The translations under genes were made by a program, and so were the position numbers. Below the pieces are notes generated by a model. The model saw only the letters and a list, made by a program, of their open reading frames with translations, was not told where the DNA came from and did not search any database. A DNA stretch of 64,000 nucleotides from Cyanobium sp. Morenito 9A2 (lineage in GTDB: Bacteria > Cyanobacteriota > Cyanobacteriia > PCC-6307 > Cyanobiaceae), in NCBI RefSeq assembly GCF_024345575.1, contig NZ_JAGQBJ010000007.1, positions 62,001 through 126,000 of the forward strand, read 5' to 3'. Below, one piece after another: positions 7,989-17,436 of this stretch (position 1 is the stretch's first letter; each line of letters begins with the position of its first letter).

Positions 7989-9895
7989 ACCGCGAGGGGC
8001 TGGCGCCGAAGTGCAGCGCCGAAGCGCTCCAGGATGCGATCGGCCATCTGGGGCGGGGTGAGGCCCAGGGCCACCTTGCTTTGCTCAGGACTGGCATGGT
8101 CCACCAGTTGGTCGGGGATGCCGAGGCGCAGGGTGGGCACCAGCACCTCGAGATCATTGAGCGCCTCCACCACGGCGGCACCGAAACCACCCGCCAGGGC
8201 GCCTTCTTCCATGGTCACCAGCCGGCCGATGCGACGGGCCATGGGCGCAATCAGAGCCTCGTCGAGGGGGCGCAGGAAGCGGGCATTGATCACAGAAGCG
8301 CGCACCCCCTGCTCCTGCAGGAGGCCGGCGGTCGCCATCGCCGGCGGCACCATCGATCCGTAGGCCACGATCAGCAGGTCATCGCCATGGGCGAGCTGCT
8401 CGGCCCGGCCGATCTCCAGGGGCTCCCAGCCCTCCTCCATCAGGGGCACCCCCTCACCTTCGCCCCGGGGGAAACGGATCGCACATGGGCCGCTGTGCTG
8501 AATCGACGTCACCAACATGCGCTGAAGTTCGGCCTCGTCCCTGGGGGCCATCACGGTGAAATTGGGCACGGCCCGGAGGTAGCTGATGTCGTATTGACCC
8601 TGGTGGGTGGGCCCATCGGCGCCGACGATGCCAGCCCGATCGAGCACAAAGGTGACGGGAAGGTTCTGGATGCCCACATCGTGGATCAACTGGTCGAAGG
8701 CGCGCTGAAGGAAGGTGCTGTAGATCGCCACCACGGGCTTCAGTCCAGCGGTGGCCATCCCCGCCGCCATGGTGACGGCGTGCTGTTCGGCGATGCCCAC
8801 ATCGAAATACTGCTTGGGGACAGCCTTCTCGAGCAAATCAAGGCCCGTGCCCGTGGCCATGGCGGCGGTGATGCCCACCACCGTGGGGTCCTGCTCGCAG
8901 ATCTTCACCAGAGTCTGGCCAAAGACCTTGCTGTAACTGGGGGGCTTGGGCTTGCTGGAGGGATACCCTTTGCCTGTCTTGAGGTCGAAGGCAGATTGAG
9001 CGTGGTACCCCACCTGATCGGCTTCGGCGTAGGGATAGCCCTTGCCTTTGGTGGTGGCCACATGGACCAGCACCGGTCCATCACAACGGTGGGCCGCCTG
9101 GAAGGTGCGCACCATCTCGGCGATGTTATGGCCGTCGATCGGGCCCATGTAGGTGAAGCCCAGCTCCTCGAACACGGCACCCACCTTGGGCACGGCCAGG
9201 CGCTTCATGCTCTCTTTGAGAGTCTTGAGCTCGTTGGGGAGCTCCCCGTGCAGGAAGGGCAGATGCTTGATCGCCTCCTCGGCGTTGTCCTGTAGGAACT
9301 GCACCGGCGGACTCAGCCGCATACGGTTGAGGTAGGTGGAGAGCGCCCCCACCGGCGGGCTGATCGACATGTCGTTGTCGTTCAACACCACCAGGAGTCT
9401 GGTGTGGGGCAAATGGCCGGCGTGGTTGATCGCCTCAAGGGCCATGCCACCCGTGAGCGCCCCATCGCCGATCACAGCCACGCATTTGAACTCTTCTCCG
9501 CGGCGATCGCGGGCCAGGGCCATGCCCAGGGCGGCCGAGATGCTGGTGGAGGCGTGGCCGGCGCCGAAGTGGTCGAAGGGGCTCTCGCAGCGCTTGAGGT
9601 AGCCGGCCACCCCGGCTTGCTGACGCAGGGTGTGGAACTGGTTGTAGCGGCCGGTGATCAACTTGTGGGGGTAGGCCTGGTGGCCCACATCCCAGACCAC
9701 CCGGTCGTGGTCGAGATCGAGGGTCTGATAGAGAGCGAGGGTCAGCTCCACCACCCCGAGGCCCGGTCCCAAGTGGCCGCCGCTGGTGGAGACCACCTCG
9801 AGGTGTTTCTCGCGGATCTGACGGGCAATGGCCTCGAGCTCAGCGGTGCTGAGCCCATGCAGCTGATTCGGATGGCTCAGCTCGCTGAGATGCAT
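7985..9895 (-). CDS. dxs: 1-deoxy-D-xylulose-5-phosphate synthase
   Basis: Encodes a 636-residue thiamine-diphosphate enzyme condensing pyruvate with glyceraldehyde-3-phosphate, the first step of the MEP isoprenoid route feeding carotenoids and the phytyl chain of chlorophyll. The N-terminal TPP region ([23 protein letters not shown]), the transketolase-like middle ([10 protein letters not shown]) and the C-terminal domain ([13 protein letters not shown]) are all present. I chose [12 protein letters not shown] at 9895; the frame extends a few codons to 9919. It is followed on the same strand by the coupled oxidoreductase. Confidence 0.95.
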   Translation of the reverse strand: MHLSELSHPNQLHGLSTAELEAIARQIREKHLEVVSTSGGHLGPGLGVVELTLALYQTLDLDHDRVVWDVGHQAYPHKLITGRYNQFHTLRQQAGVAGYLKRCESPFDHFGAGHASTSISAALGMALARDRRGEEFKCVAVIGDGALTGGMALEAINHAGHLPHTRLLVVLNDNDMSISPPVGALSTYLNRMRLSPPVQFLQDNAEEAIKHLPFLHGELPNELKTLKESMKRLAVPKVGAVFEELGFTYMGPIDGHNIAEMVRTFQAAHRCDGPVLVHVATTKGKGYPYAEADQVGYHAQSAFDLKTGKGYPSSKPKPPSYSKVFGQTLVKICEQDPTVVGITAAMATGTGLDLLEKAVPKQYFDVGIAEQHAVTMAAGMATAGLKPVVAIYSTFLQRAFDQLIHDVGIQNLPVTFVLDRAGIVGADGPTHQGQYDISYLRAVPNFTVMAPRDEAELQRMLVTSIQHSGPCAIRFPRGEGEGVPLMEEGWEPLEIGRAEQLAHGDDLLIVAYGSMVPPAMATAGLLQEQGVRASVINARFLRPLDEALIAPMARRIGRLVTMEEGALAGGFGAAVVEALNDLEVLVPTLRLGIPDQLVDHASPEQSKVALGLTPPQMADRILERFGAALRRQPLAV

Positions 9896-10001
9896 GTCCG
9901 ACCGTCCTGATCGAGGCAATCTACGGCTCCTGGCGGGCCTGCGGCGGTGCCGTCACCGTTTCGAAAGCGAAGGCTGAGGGGCCCTTGGCACACTGGACCC
10001 C

Positions 10002-11567
10002 ATGAGCGACTACCTGCAGCGAATCCTCAGGGCCCGGGTCTATGACGTGGCCATCGAATCCCCACTCGAGCGCGCCCCCAACCTCTCGGCGCGGCTGAAC
10101 AACACCGTGCTGCTGAAACGAGAAGACCTCCAGCCGGTCTTCTCATTCAAATTGAGGGGCGCCTACAACAAGATGGTGGGCCTCAGCCCGAGCGAACGGG
10201 CCCGGGGGGTGATTGCCGCCAGCGCCGGCAACCATGCCCAGGGAGTGGCCCTGGCAGCCCAGAAACTGGGCTGCCAGGCGGTGATCGTGATGCCAGTCAC
10301 CACCCCGGAGATGAAGGTGCGCTCGGTGGCGGCCCGGGGCGCTGAAGTGCTGCTCTACGGCGACACCTACGACGCCGCCTACATCGAGGCCCGTCGGCTG
10401 GAGGCGGAGCGTGGCCTCAGCTTCATCCACCCCTTTGACGACCCTGAGGTGATCGCCGGCCAGGGCACCATCGGCCTCGAGATTCTGCGCCAGTGCTCCA
10501 GCCCCCCCGATGCCATTTACGTCGCCGTGGGTGGTGGAGGGCTGATCGCCGGCATCAGCGCCTATGTGAAAAGCCTCTGGCCCCAGGTGGAGGTGATCGG
10601 CGTGGAGCCGATCGATGCTGACGCCATGACCCGTTCACTGGCGTCGGGGGAGCGCGTGAGCCTGGAGCAGGTGGGCCTGTTTGCCGATGGCGTGGCCGTG
10701 CACCGGGTGGGGGAGCACACCTTCGCTCTCGCCCAGCAGCACGTGGACGCGATGGTGACGGTGAGCACCGATGAGATCTGCGCGGCCATCAAAGATGTGT
10801 TCGAGGACACGCGCTCGATCCTCGAACCCGCCGGAGCCCTGGCCGTGGCAGGGCTCAAGGCAGATGTCCTGCGGCGCGGGCTCTCGGGGAAGACGCTGGT
10901 GGCCGTGGCCTGCGGCGCCAACATGAACTTCGATCGCCTGCGCTTCGTGGCCGAGCGGGCCGAGCTGGGGGAGGAGCGCGAGGCGATGCTGGCGGTGGAA
11001 ATCCCTGAGCGGCCCGGCAGCCTGCGGCACCTCTGCGAGGTGCTGGGCTCCCACAGCCTCACCGAATTCAGCTACCGCATGGCCGATCCCCGCACCGCCC
11101 ACATCTTCATGGGTGTGCAGGTCCAGGGCCAGGGCGACACCGAACGCCTCAAGGGACGACTGGAGGCGGCCGGCTTCCCCTGCCTTGATCTGAGCGGCAA
11201 CGAGCTGGCCAAATTGCACCTGCGCCACATGGTGGGGGGCCGGCTACCGGCCGCCGAAGGGGCAGCATCCGGCCCAGAACCCACCCAGGAACTGCTCTAC
11301 CGCTTTGAGTTTCCCGAGCGTCCCGGGGCCCTGATGACCTTCGTGAATGCGCTGCACCCCAACTGGACGATCAGCATTTTCCACTACCGCAACCACGGGG
11401 CGGATGTGGGCCGGATCGTGGTGGGGGTTCAGGTGAGTGCCAAGGAACGGCAGGCCTGGGGCCGGTTTCTCGAAGGCCTCGGCTACCGCCACTGGGACGA
11501 GAGTGACAATCCTGCGTACCACCTTTTTCTCGGCCCCAGCACCGTGCCCAACGCCATGGGGGCCTAA
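10002..11567 (+). CDS. ilvA: Threonine ammonia-lyase, biosynthetic
   Basis: 521 residues. The PLP-binding lysine lies in SFKLRGAYNKM, and the glycine-rich phosphate loop is GGGGLIAG. Two C-terminal ACT-like regulatory modules are visible, starting near LAVEIPERPGSL and YRFEFPERPGAL. The two-module layout is the allosteric biosynthetic form, which deaminates threonine to 2-oxobutanoate for isoleucine and is inhibited by isoleucine. It is divergent from dxs, about 106 bases away. Confidence 0.95.
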   Translation: MSDYLQRILRARVYDVAIESPLERAPNLSARLNNTVLLKREDLQPVFSFKLRGAYNKMVGLSPSERARGVIAASAGNHAQGVALAAQKLGCQAVIVMPVTTPEMKVRSVAARGAEVLLYGDTYDAAYIEARRLEAERGLSFIHPFDDPEVIAGQGTIGLEILRQCSSPPDAIYVAVGGGGLIAGISAYVKSLWPQVEVIGVEPIDADAMTRSLASGERVSLEQVGLFADGVAVHRVGEHTFALAQQHVDAMVTVSTDEICAAIKDVFEDTRSILEPAGALAVAGLKADVLRRGLSGKTLVAVACGANMNFDRLRFVAERAELGEEREAMLAVEIPERPGSLRHLCEVLGSHSLTEFSYRMADPRTAHIFMGVQVQGQGDTERLKGRLEAAGFPCLDLSGNELAKLHLRHMVGGRLPAAEGAASGPEPTQELLYRFEFPERPGALMTFVNALHPNWTISIFHYRNHGADVGRIVVGVQVSAKERQAWGRFLEGLGYRHWDESDNPAYHLFLGPSTVPNAMGA

Positions 11568-11641
11568 GCGCCCCGGCCTGAAGCCCCTGGCCCGACCCCG
11601 ATCGATTGCGGTACGGTGCGGATCAGCCCTGCTGGAGCTCG

Positions 11642-12211
11642 ATGATGCCCAGCGACTCGCTCTCGCTGTCGGCCCACCTGGAGGCCATCCTTTATCTCAA
11701 AGGCCGGCCCCTCACCCTCGGGGAACTGGCGGAGATCGCCGCCGTGGGGCGCGAAGAGGTGGAACTGGCCCTCCTCACCCTGATGGCCGACTACGCCCAC
11801 CGGGACACCGCCCTGGAGATTCGCCAGGAGGGTTCCCGTTACGGCCTCCAGCTGCGCGAGAGCCTGGGGAACCTGGTGCAGAACCTGCTGCCGGTGGATC
11901 TCTCCACCGCCTCCCTTCGCACCCTGGCCACAATCGCACTCAAGAAACGTCTCCTGCAGTCGGAATTGGTTGAACTCAGGGGCTCTGGGGCCTATGACCA
12001 CATCAAGGAGCTGCTCAGCCAGGGCTTCATCGAGCGCCGGCGCCAGAGCGATGGTCGCTCCTACTGGCTCACGTTGAGCGAAAAATTCCACCGCACCTTC
12101 GCCATCAAGGCCGACGACCTCAGCCCCCGGAGGACGCCAGCCGAGGAACCGTCCCCGTCGGCGAGCCCCGAGCCAGCCCCACCCCACGACATCTGGAAGG
12201 ACGCTGCATAG
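11642..12211 (+). CDS. scpB: Segregation and condensation protein B
   Basis: About 189 residues with the paired winged-helix layout of ScpB (LSAHLEAILYLKGRPLTLGELAEI for the first, AYDHIKELLSQGFIERRRQ in the second). ScpB binds ScpA and the SMC ATPase for chromosome condensation and partition. The start could be either of two adjacent ATGs (11642 or 11645); the frame extends upstream without similarity. The Pro/Ser-rich C-terminus is probably disordered. The ycf19-like gene follows 26 bases downstream. Confidence 0.85.
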   Translation: MMPSDSLSLSAHLEAILYLKGRPLTLGELAEIAAVGREEVELALLTLMADYAHRDTALEIRQEGSRYGLQLRESLGNLVQNLLPVDLSTASLRTLATIALKKRLLQSELVELRGSGAYDHIKELLSQGFIERRRQSDGRSYWLTLSEKFHRTFAIKADDLSPRRTPAEEPSPSASPEPAPPHDIWKDAA

Positions 12212-12237
12212 AGTCTGGGGATGTTTGACCGCGCCCC

Positions 12238-12534
12238 ATGGAAGCCCTGAGCCTGCTGCTCAACGTGCTTGCCCAGACCCTGAGCATCTACACCCTGATC
12301 CTGTTGGTACGGGTTCTGCTCAGTTGGTTCCCCAACCTCGATTGGAGCAACCCCGTGCTCGCGACGGTGAGCTCGATCACGGATCCCTATCTCAATGCCT
12401 TCCGTGGCCTGATCCCGCCACTGGGGGGATTGGATCTCTCCGCGATCATCGCCTTCATCGCCCTCAATCTGGTGCAGCAGCTGTTGGGAGGCCTCAGTGC
12501 CTCGCTGATGGGCGGCGGCGGAATCGGATACTGA
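12238..12534 (+). CDS. YggT family protein (Ycf19-like)
   Basis: A 98-residue protein with two YggT-type helical segments (YTLILLVRVLLSWFPNLDW, then LSAIIAFIALNLVQQLL). The RVLLSWF and DPYLNAFRGLIPP motifs are typical of Ycf19/YggT proteins of cyanobacteria and plastids. YggT relatives are linked to envelope or thylakoid organisation and division-like functions. It lies 26 bases after scpB. Confidence 0.85.
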   Translation: MEALSLLLNVLAQTLSIYTLILLVRVLLSWFPNLDWSNPVLATVSSITDPYLNAFRGLIPPLGGLDLSAIIAFIALNLVQQLLGGLSASLMGGGGIGY

Positions 12535-12562
12535 GCAAAAGTGGAGGGAAAGGAGAAGGGGG

Positions 12563-13081
12563 CTAAGGGATGCTCAGCTGCTGTTCCAGCGGCAGTAATT
12601 CGTCGTCACCATCAGGTCGCCGCCTGACCGGGGAGCTGAAGCCCTTTGCTTTCACATGGCTGAAGCGAAACGGCCCGGGGGTGCCCTGCGGCACCGCCAG
12701 GCGCAGGGCGAACTCCGAAGCACCCGGGGGCACATCACCGATGGAGCCCACCCGGGTGCGGTTGGGCAGGACGGGCTCACCGCTGGAATCAAGGATCAGG
12801 GCAAACACATCGGTGTCGACCACAGCACGGCTACCGGAGTTCAGCACCTGCCCGCGCAGGGCATAACAGCGGGCCTCGGCCTCGCGCCGCAAGGGGGGCT
12901 GAGCGCCCACATCATCGGTGGGGCAGGGCTCCAACGTCACGCCACTCACCTGCAGCTCCGCCGCCGCCACGGGCATCACCCAAGGGAGAACAATCAGAAA
13001 GACCGCCAAAAGCACCCCAGCGAGGAAGGGGGGTGCCAGCGGCCGCGCCTGGGGGATCAGAGCAAGGGCTGAGCGCCCCAT
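12563..13081 (-). CDS. Secreted or membrane-anchored protein of unknown function
   Basis: About 172 residues with an N-terminal hydrophobic export segment (LAGVLLAVFLIVLPWVMPVAAA) and a soluble part rich in beta strands (CYALRGQVLNSGSRAVVDTDVFAL) resembling an FxLYD-like or immunoglobulin-like comparison domain. The ATG at 13081 overlaps the HD-GYP stop as ATGA, which decides the start. I do not recognise a named family. It is the third gene of the mazG, HD-GYP, secreted-protein unit. Confidence 0.7.
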   Translation of the reverse strand: MGRSALALIPQARPLAPPFLAGVLLAVFLIVLPWVMPVAAAELQVSGVTLEPCPTDDVGAQPPLRREAEARCYALRGQVLNSGSRAVVDTDVFALILDSSGEPVLPNRTRVGSIGDVPPGASEFALRLAVPQGTPGPFRFSHVKAKGFSSPVRRRPDGDDELLPLEQQLSIP

Positions 13082-13827
13082 CAAAACAACTGTGGTTCGG
13101 CCAGGTCCCTTGCGCCGACCAGGAGATCCCCAACGGTGTTGCCTTCGGGTTGCAGGTAAGAGGGGAAGGATTCAGGTAAGCGATAGTCCTGCAAGCGGAA
13201 CAAACGCACGCAGGCTTCCACCACTTTGGGATCGAATTTCACCCCTTTGCCACTGATGATCACCCCCAGGGCCGCCTCGAGACCAAGGGCGGCCCGGTAA
13301 GGGCGCTCGCTCACCATTGATTCCACCGTGTCAGCCACCGCGAGAATGCGAGCGGCCTGGCAGATGGCTTCACCCTTGAGCTCGTCGGGGTAGCCCGTGC
13401 CATCGAGCCGCTCATGGTGCTGGAGGACCGCCAGGTTCATCGGCAGCGGCAACGGGATGTTGCGCAGGACGGCGTAGCCCGTGACCGGATGGCCCGTGAT
13501 GGCGGCCAACTCAGCGATCGAGAGCTGACTGGGCTTGCTGACGATGTCAATGGGCATGGCAATCATGCCGATGTCATGAAGCAGCCCGCCGATGCGGATG
13601 CAGGCGACGGCCTCGCTGGTGAGGCCAAGCTCCACGGCGATGGCAGCGGCCAGGTCCGCCATCCGGTGGGAATGGACAAAGGTGAGAGTGTCCCGAGCCT
13701 CGAGCACGGCCAGTAGAGCGCGCAGCGTGCCCTTGAAGACCACAAGCTCTGGAAGTGGTTGCTCCGACAGTGGCTTAAGCAGCGGCTCCAAGATGGAAAC
13801 TCGGCAGCACTGAACTTTAGGTCTCAC
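13081..13827 (-). CDS. HD-GYP domain protein, putative cyclic-di-GMP phosphodiesterase
   Basis: A 248-residue stand-alone HD-GYP-type protein. The metal-binding HDIGM follows a helix (FVHSHRMADLAAAIA), and the HD-GYP signature HHERLDGTGYP is intact, followed by AARILAVADTVESM and RPYRAALG. The family hydrolyses c-di-GMP. There is no receiver or sensor domain, so regulation must come from elsewhere. The GTG start overlaps the mazG stop (GTGA). A diguanylate cyclase lies at 38.4 kb in the same window, giving both sides of the signal. Confidence 0.85.
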   Translation of the reverse strand: MRPKVQCCRVSILEPLLKPLSEQPLPELVVFKGTLRALLAVLEARDTLTFVHSHRMADLAAAIAVELGLTSEAVACIRIGGLLHDIGMIAMPIDIVSKPSQLSIAELAAITGHPVTGYAVLRNIPLPLPMNLAVLQHHERLDGTGYPDELKGEAICQAARILAVADTVESMVSERPYRAALGLEAALGVIISGKGVKFDPKVVEACVRLFRLQDYRLPESFPSYLQPEGNTVGDLLVGARDLAEPQLF

Positions 13828-14153
13828 CGAGCGTCTCCGCTACCGGAAATCACGTTTCGTACCGCCCGATCGGCCAACTTGCTCAGGTTCTCCTGGGCGA
13901 TCTCCTCAAGGCTGAACCCGAGTTCGCTGGCAAGTTGGGCCACGTACCAGAGCACATCGCCGAGCTCAAGTTTGAGGCCATTGAGCACCGTGTCATCGAA
14001 GCGCCCATCTTGATCGCGCAAGACCTTCTTGACCTTGTCGGCCACCTCACCCGCCTCACCGCAGAGGCCGAGGGTGGGGTAGATGGGGTTGGCGCCCACC
14101 TGGGGGTAGCGGGCGGTCTGGCGTGCCCGTTGCTGGTATCCGTCGAGCTCCAT
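13824..14153 (-). CDS. MazG-like nucleotide pyrophosphohydrolase
   Basis: A 109-residue single MazG domain. Typical residues are LCGEAGEVADKVKKVLRDQ (the EAGE metal ligands) and LGDVLWYVAQLASELG (second helix pair with an acidic residue). These proteins hydrolyse NTPs or related nucleotides to the monophosphate and pyrophosphate. It is the first gene of a coupled minus-strand unit ending with the secreted protein, and it is divergent from pyk. Confidence 0.85.
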   Translation of the reverse strand: MELDGYQQRARQTARYPQVGANPIYPTLGLCGEAGEVADKVKKVLRDQDGRFDDTVLNGLKLELGDVLWYVAQLASELGFSLEEIAQENLSKLADRAVRNVISGSGDAR

Positions 14154-14218
14154 GGGGCGACGATCAGATCAAAGACCTGGCCGGATGGTAGTTTCCGCAA
14201 AATCCTTCGGCCCTACCG

Positions 14219-15670
14219 ATGGCCCTGAGCGATCTGACGCGGCGCACCAAGATCGTGGCCACCATCGGCCCCGCCACTGAGTCCCCTGAGCGGCTCAAAC
14301 AACTGATTCAGGCTGGGGCGACCACCTTCCGTCTGAACTTCTCCCACGGCGACCATGCCGACCATGCCGCCCGTATCGTCACCATCCGCCAGGTGGCTGC
14401 TGAGCTGGGGATCCATATCGGCATCCTCCAGGATCTCCAGGGCCCCAAGATCCGCCTGGGGCGTTTCGACTCCGGACCGATCAACCTGGCCAGCGGCGAC
14501 CCCTTCGCGCTCACCTCCCGCGAGGTGAGCTGCAACCAGTCCATCGCCACCGTCACCTACGACAAGCTGGCCGATGAGGTGATGGAAGGTTGTCGCATTC
14601 TGTTGGATGACGGCCGGGTTGAAATGGTGGTCGAATCGATCAACATTCCAGAGCAGACCCTCCATTGCCGCGTCACCGTTGGGGGGGTGCTCTCCAACAA
14701 CAAAGGGGTGAACTTCCCCGACGTGCAGCTCTCAATCCGCGCCATGACCCCCAAGGACCGCGAGGATCTGGCCTTCGGTCTGGCCCAGGGGGTGGACTGG
14801 GTGGCGCTCAGCTTCGTGCGCAATCCCGCCGACATGGAAGAGATCCGCGAGCTGATCCGAAGCCTTGGCCACTCCACCCCGGTGATCGCCAAAATCGAGA
14901 AGTTTGAGGCGATTGATCAGATCGACGCCATCCTTCCGCTCTGCGACGGTGTGATGGTGGCCCGGGGCGATCTGGGGGTGGAGATGCCCGCCGAAGAAGT
15001 GCCGCTGCTGCAGAAGGAACTGATCCGCAAATCCAATAGCCTGGGCATACCGATCATCACGGCGACCCAGATGCTGGACAGCATGGCGAGCTGCCCCAGA
15101 CCCACCCGCGCCGAAGTGAGCGATGTGGCCAACGCCATTCTCGATGGCACCGACGCCGTGATGCTCTCCAACGAGACTGCCGTCGGTGATTTCCCGGTGG
15201 AAGCTGTCGCGACCATGGCCCAGATCGCCCGGCGCATCGAACGCGACTACCCCCTGCGCACCCTCGACAGCCACATCGCCAGCACGATTCCCAACGCCAT
15301 CAGCCAGGCGGTGAGCAGCATCGCCCGCCAGCTCGGCGCAGCGGCCATCCTCCCCCTCACCAAAAGCGGTTCCACCGCCCGTAACGTGAGCAAGTTCCGG
15401 CCTGCCACCCCGATCCTGGCGATCACCAGCGAGGAGAAGGTGGCGCGCCAACTGCAGCTCGTGTGGGGGGTTAATCCATTGCTGATCCTGGCCCAAGACT
15501 CCACCAGTGGAACGTTCTCCCAGGCCATGGCCGTCGCCCAGGACCTGGGCCTGCTTCGGGAAGGCGACCTGGTGGTTCAGACCGCCGGCACGCTCACGGG
15601 CGTCAGCGGCTCCACTGACCTGGTGAAGGTGGGCATCGTCTCCGCCGACAACAGCTCCAACTGGGCCTGA
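14219..15670 (+). CDS. pyk: Pyruvate kinase
   Basis: 483 residues of pyruvate kinase, converting PEP and ADP to pyruvate and ATP. Seen are TRRTKIVATIGPA at the N-terminus, FRLNFSHGDH, the catalytic helix region IAKIEKFEAIDQIDAI, MVARGDLGVEMP, and ATQMLDSM with RAEVSDVANAILDGTDAVMLS. The length fits the standard enzyme, without a C-terminal PEP-utilising extension. The ABC permease follows after 4 bases. Confidence 0.95.
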   Translation: MALSDLTRRTKIVATIGPATESPERLKQLIQAGATTFRLNFSHGDHADHAARIVTIRQVAAELGIHIGILQDLQGPKIRLGRFDSGPINLASGDPFALTSREVSCNQSIATVTYDKLADEVMEGCRILLDDGRVEMVVESINIPEQTLHCRVTVGGVLSNNKGVNFPDVQLSIRAMTPKDREDLAFGLAQGVDWVALSFVRNPADMEEIRELIRSLGHSTPVIAKIEKFEAIDQIDAILPLCDGVMVARGDLGVEMPAEEVPLLQKELIRKSNSLGIPIITATQMLDSMASCPRPTRAEVSDVANAILDGTDAVMLSNETAVGDFPVEAVATMAQIARRIERDYPLRTLDSHIASTIPNAISQAVSSIARQLGAAAILPLTKSGSTARNVSKFRPATPILAITSEEKVARQLQLVWGVNPLLILAQDSTSGTFSQAMAVAQDLGLLREGDLVVQTAGTLTGVSGSTDLVKVGIVSADNSSNWA

Positions 15671-15674
15671 GCCC

Positions 15675-16904
15675 ATGGCGGCCCAGCTTCCCCTGAGGGA
15701 AACCGTGGTGATGGCCCTCAGCACGCTGAAGGCCAATCGCCTGCGCAGCCTGCTCACGATGCTGGGGATCGTGATCGGGAACGCCTCGGTGATCACCCTG
15801 GTGGGGGTGGGAACCGGGGCCCAGAACCTGGCCGAGGGTCAGCTCAACACCCTGGGCGCCAATGTTTTGTTCATCGTGCCCGGCAACAACGACACCCGCC
15901 GCCAGGGGATTGACACTCCCAAGACGTTGGTGCTTGAGGACGCAGAGGCGATTGCTCAGCAGGTGCCCAGCATCCGACGGGTCGCCCCCCAGGTCACCCT
16001 CAATGAGGTGGTTCAGGCCGGCTCCAACAGTGCCAACGCCAGCATCTCCGGGATCACCCCCGAGTTCCTGACCGTGCGGCGCTTTGATGTGGCCCAAGGA
16101 CGGTTCCTGAGCCAGCAGGACCTGCAATCGGCCCGCAATGTGACGGTGATCGGTCCCGACCTGCGGGACAAGTTGCTTCCCGTGGGATCTCCGATCGGCC
16201 GCAGCATTCGCATCCGTGACCAATCCTTCCAGGTGATCGGAGTGATGGCCCCCAAGGGGGCGGTGTTCGGCTCCAACCAGGACGAAGCCGCCTACATCCC
16301 GCTCACCACCATGGTGAGCAAACTCAGCGGCCGCGATCCCACCTACGGGGTGAGCCTCAGCTTCATCAGCGTTGAGGCGCGGGACGAAGCCAGCACCGAC
16401 GCCGCCAAGTTTCAGATCACCAACCTGTTGCGCCAGCGGCACAAAATCCTCCGGGAAGACGACTTCGCCGTTCGCTCCCAAAAGGACGCCCTCTCGATCG
16501 TGGGCACGATCACCGGCGGTCTGACGCTGATGCTGGCGGCCATTGGTGGGGTATCGCTGTTGGTGGGTGGCATCGGAATCATGAACATCATGCTTGTGTC
16601 GGTGAGCGAGCGCACCGAGGAGATCGGTCTGCGCAAGGCCGTGGGCGCCCGCAGCCATGACGTCCTGCTGCAGTTCCTGGTGGAATCGTTGGTGCTGGCT
16701 GCCCTGGGCGGGGTGATCGGCAGCGCCGTGGGTCTGGCGGCGATCGCAGGGGTTGCCCGGTTCACCGCCCTGCCGGCGGCGATCGGCGCCGGCAGCGTGC
16801 TGTTCACCGTCGGGCTCTCAGGATCGATCGGTCTCTTCTTTGGTGTTGTGCCCGCCCGACGGGCGGCGCGCCTGGATCCGATCACCGCCCTGCGCAGCCT
16901 TTAA
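15675..16904 (+). CDS. MacB-like ABC transporter permease (FtsX family)
   Basis: 409 residues with the MacB/FtsX layout: an N-terminal helix (ALSTLKANRLRSLLTMLGIVIG), a large periplasmic domain (about 50-270), then three C-terminal helices including MNIMLVSVSERTEEIGLRKAVGA. These permeases work with an ATPase subunit in outward transport or mechanotransmission. No ATP-binding partner is adjacent, so its ATPase must be encoded elsewhere. It follows pyk by 4 bases, which may only reflect compact packing. Confidence 0.88.
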   Translation: MAAQLPLRETVVMALSTLKANRLRSLLTMLGIVIGNASVITLVGVGTGAQNLAEGQLNTLGANVLFIVPGNNDTRRQGIDTPKTLVLEDAEAIAQQVPSIRRVAPQVTLNEVVQAGSNSANASISGITPEFLTVRRFDVAQGRFLSQQDLQSARNVTVIGPDLRDKLLPVGSPIGRSIRIRDQSFQVIGVMAPKGAVFGSNQDEAAYIPLTTMVSKLSGRDPTYGVSLSFISVEARDEASTDAAKFQITNLLRQRHKILREDDFAVRSQKDALSIVGTITGGLTLMLAAIGGVSLLVGGIGIMNIMLVSVSERTEEIGLRKAVGARSHDVLLQFLVESLVLAALGGVIGSAVGLAAIAGVARFTALPAAIGAGSVLFTVGLSGSIGLFFGVVPARRAARLDPITALRSL

Positions 16905-17079
16905 CGCCGCGCAAGCGGTCTCCTCAGGCGGCTTGGAGCCTGGTCAGGGAACCTGTGCCACATCCTCCGGCTGGCCTCATTCCCTTGAGAAACCCTTAAG
17001 AAACGCAAACCGTCGTGGTCGTCACCAAGAGGGCCAAGCCTTGGTGGCTTGATGGTGATTCATTGATGAGGATCCTCCT

Positions 17080-17370
17080 TTGGCGTTGCTCTCCTGCGGC
17101 TATCGCAATGCCAGCGACCGCATGGTGATCCTGCGCTGTTGCGGGCCCCAGGAGTACTACCTTGAAAGGGTCGTGTTTCCTTTCGAGCTGCTCAGCTTCA
17201 GTGCGCCGAAGGGATGCGAAGTGGAGATCTGGACCCACGACCTGGGGGGTCCCAGCCTGCTTGAGACGATCGCAGTAGGGGAGCTGATCATCGAAGAACA
17301 GCTCAACGAGCCCTCCGAACTGGATGAGCTGGTTGCGGAAGGCGTCGTGGCGGGCGGTCTGCGCGGCTGA
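17080..17370 (+). CDS. DUF1830 family protein
   Basis: About 96 residues. The opening LLSCGYRNASDRMVILRC and the following YYLERVVFPFELLSF and CEVEIWTH pattern match DUF1830 proteins of cyanobacteria, whose function is unknown. No ATG is available in frame; a TTG at 17080 with a GAGGAT ribosome-binding-like site seven bases ahead is the best start. It sits alone between the permease and ftsH. Confidence 0.75.
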   Translation: MALLSCGYRNASDRMVILRCCGPQEYYLERVVFPFELLSFSAPKGCEVEIWTHDLGGPSLLETIAVGELIIEEQLNEPSELDELVAEGVVAGGLRG

Positions 17371-17436
17371 GCGCGTCGTTGGCGGCCACGCCAGCGACGG
17401 AGGGGCTCTTACAGTTCTCGAAAATCAGCCCGACCG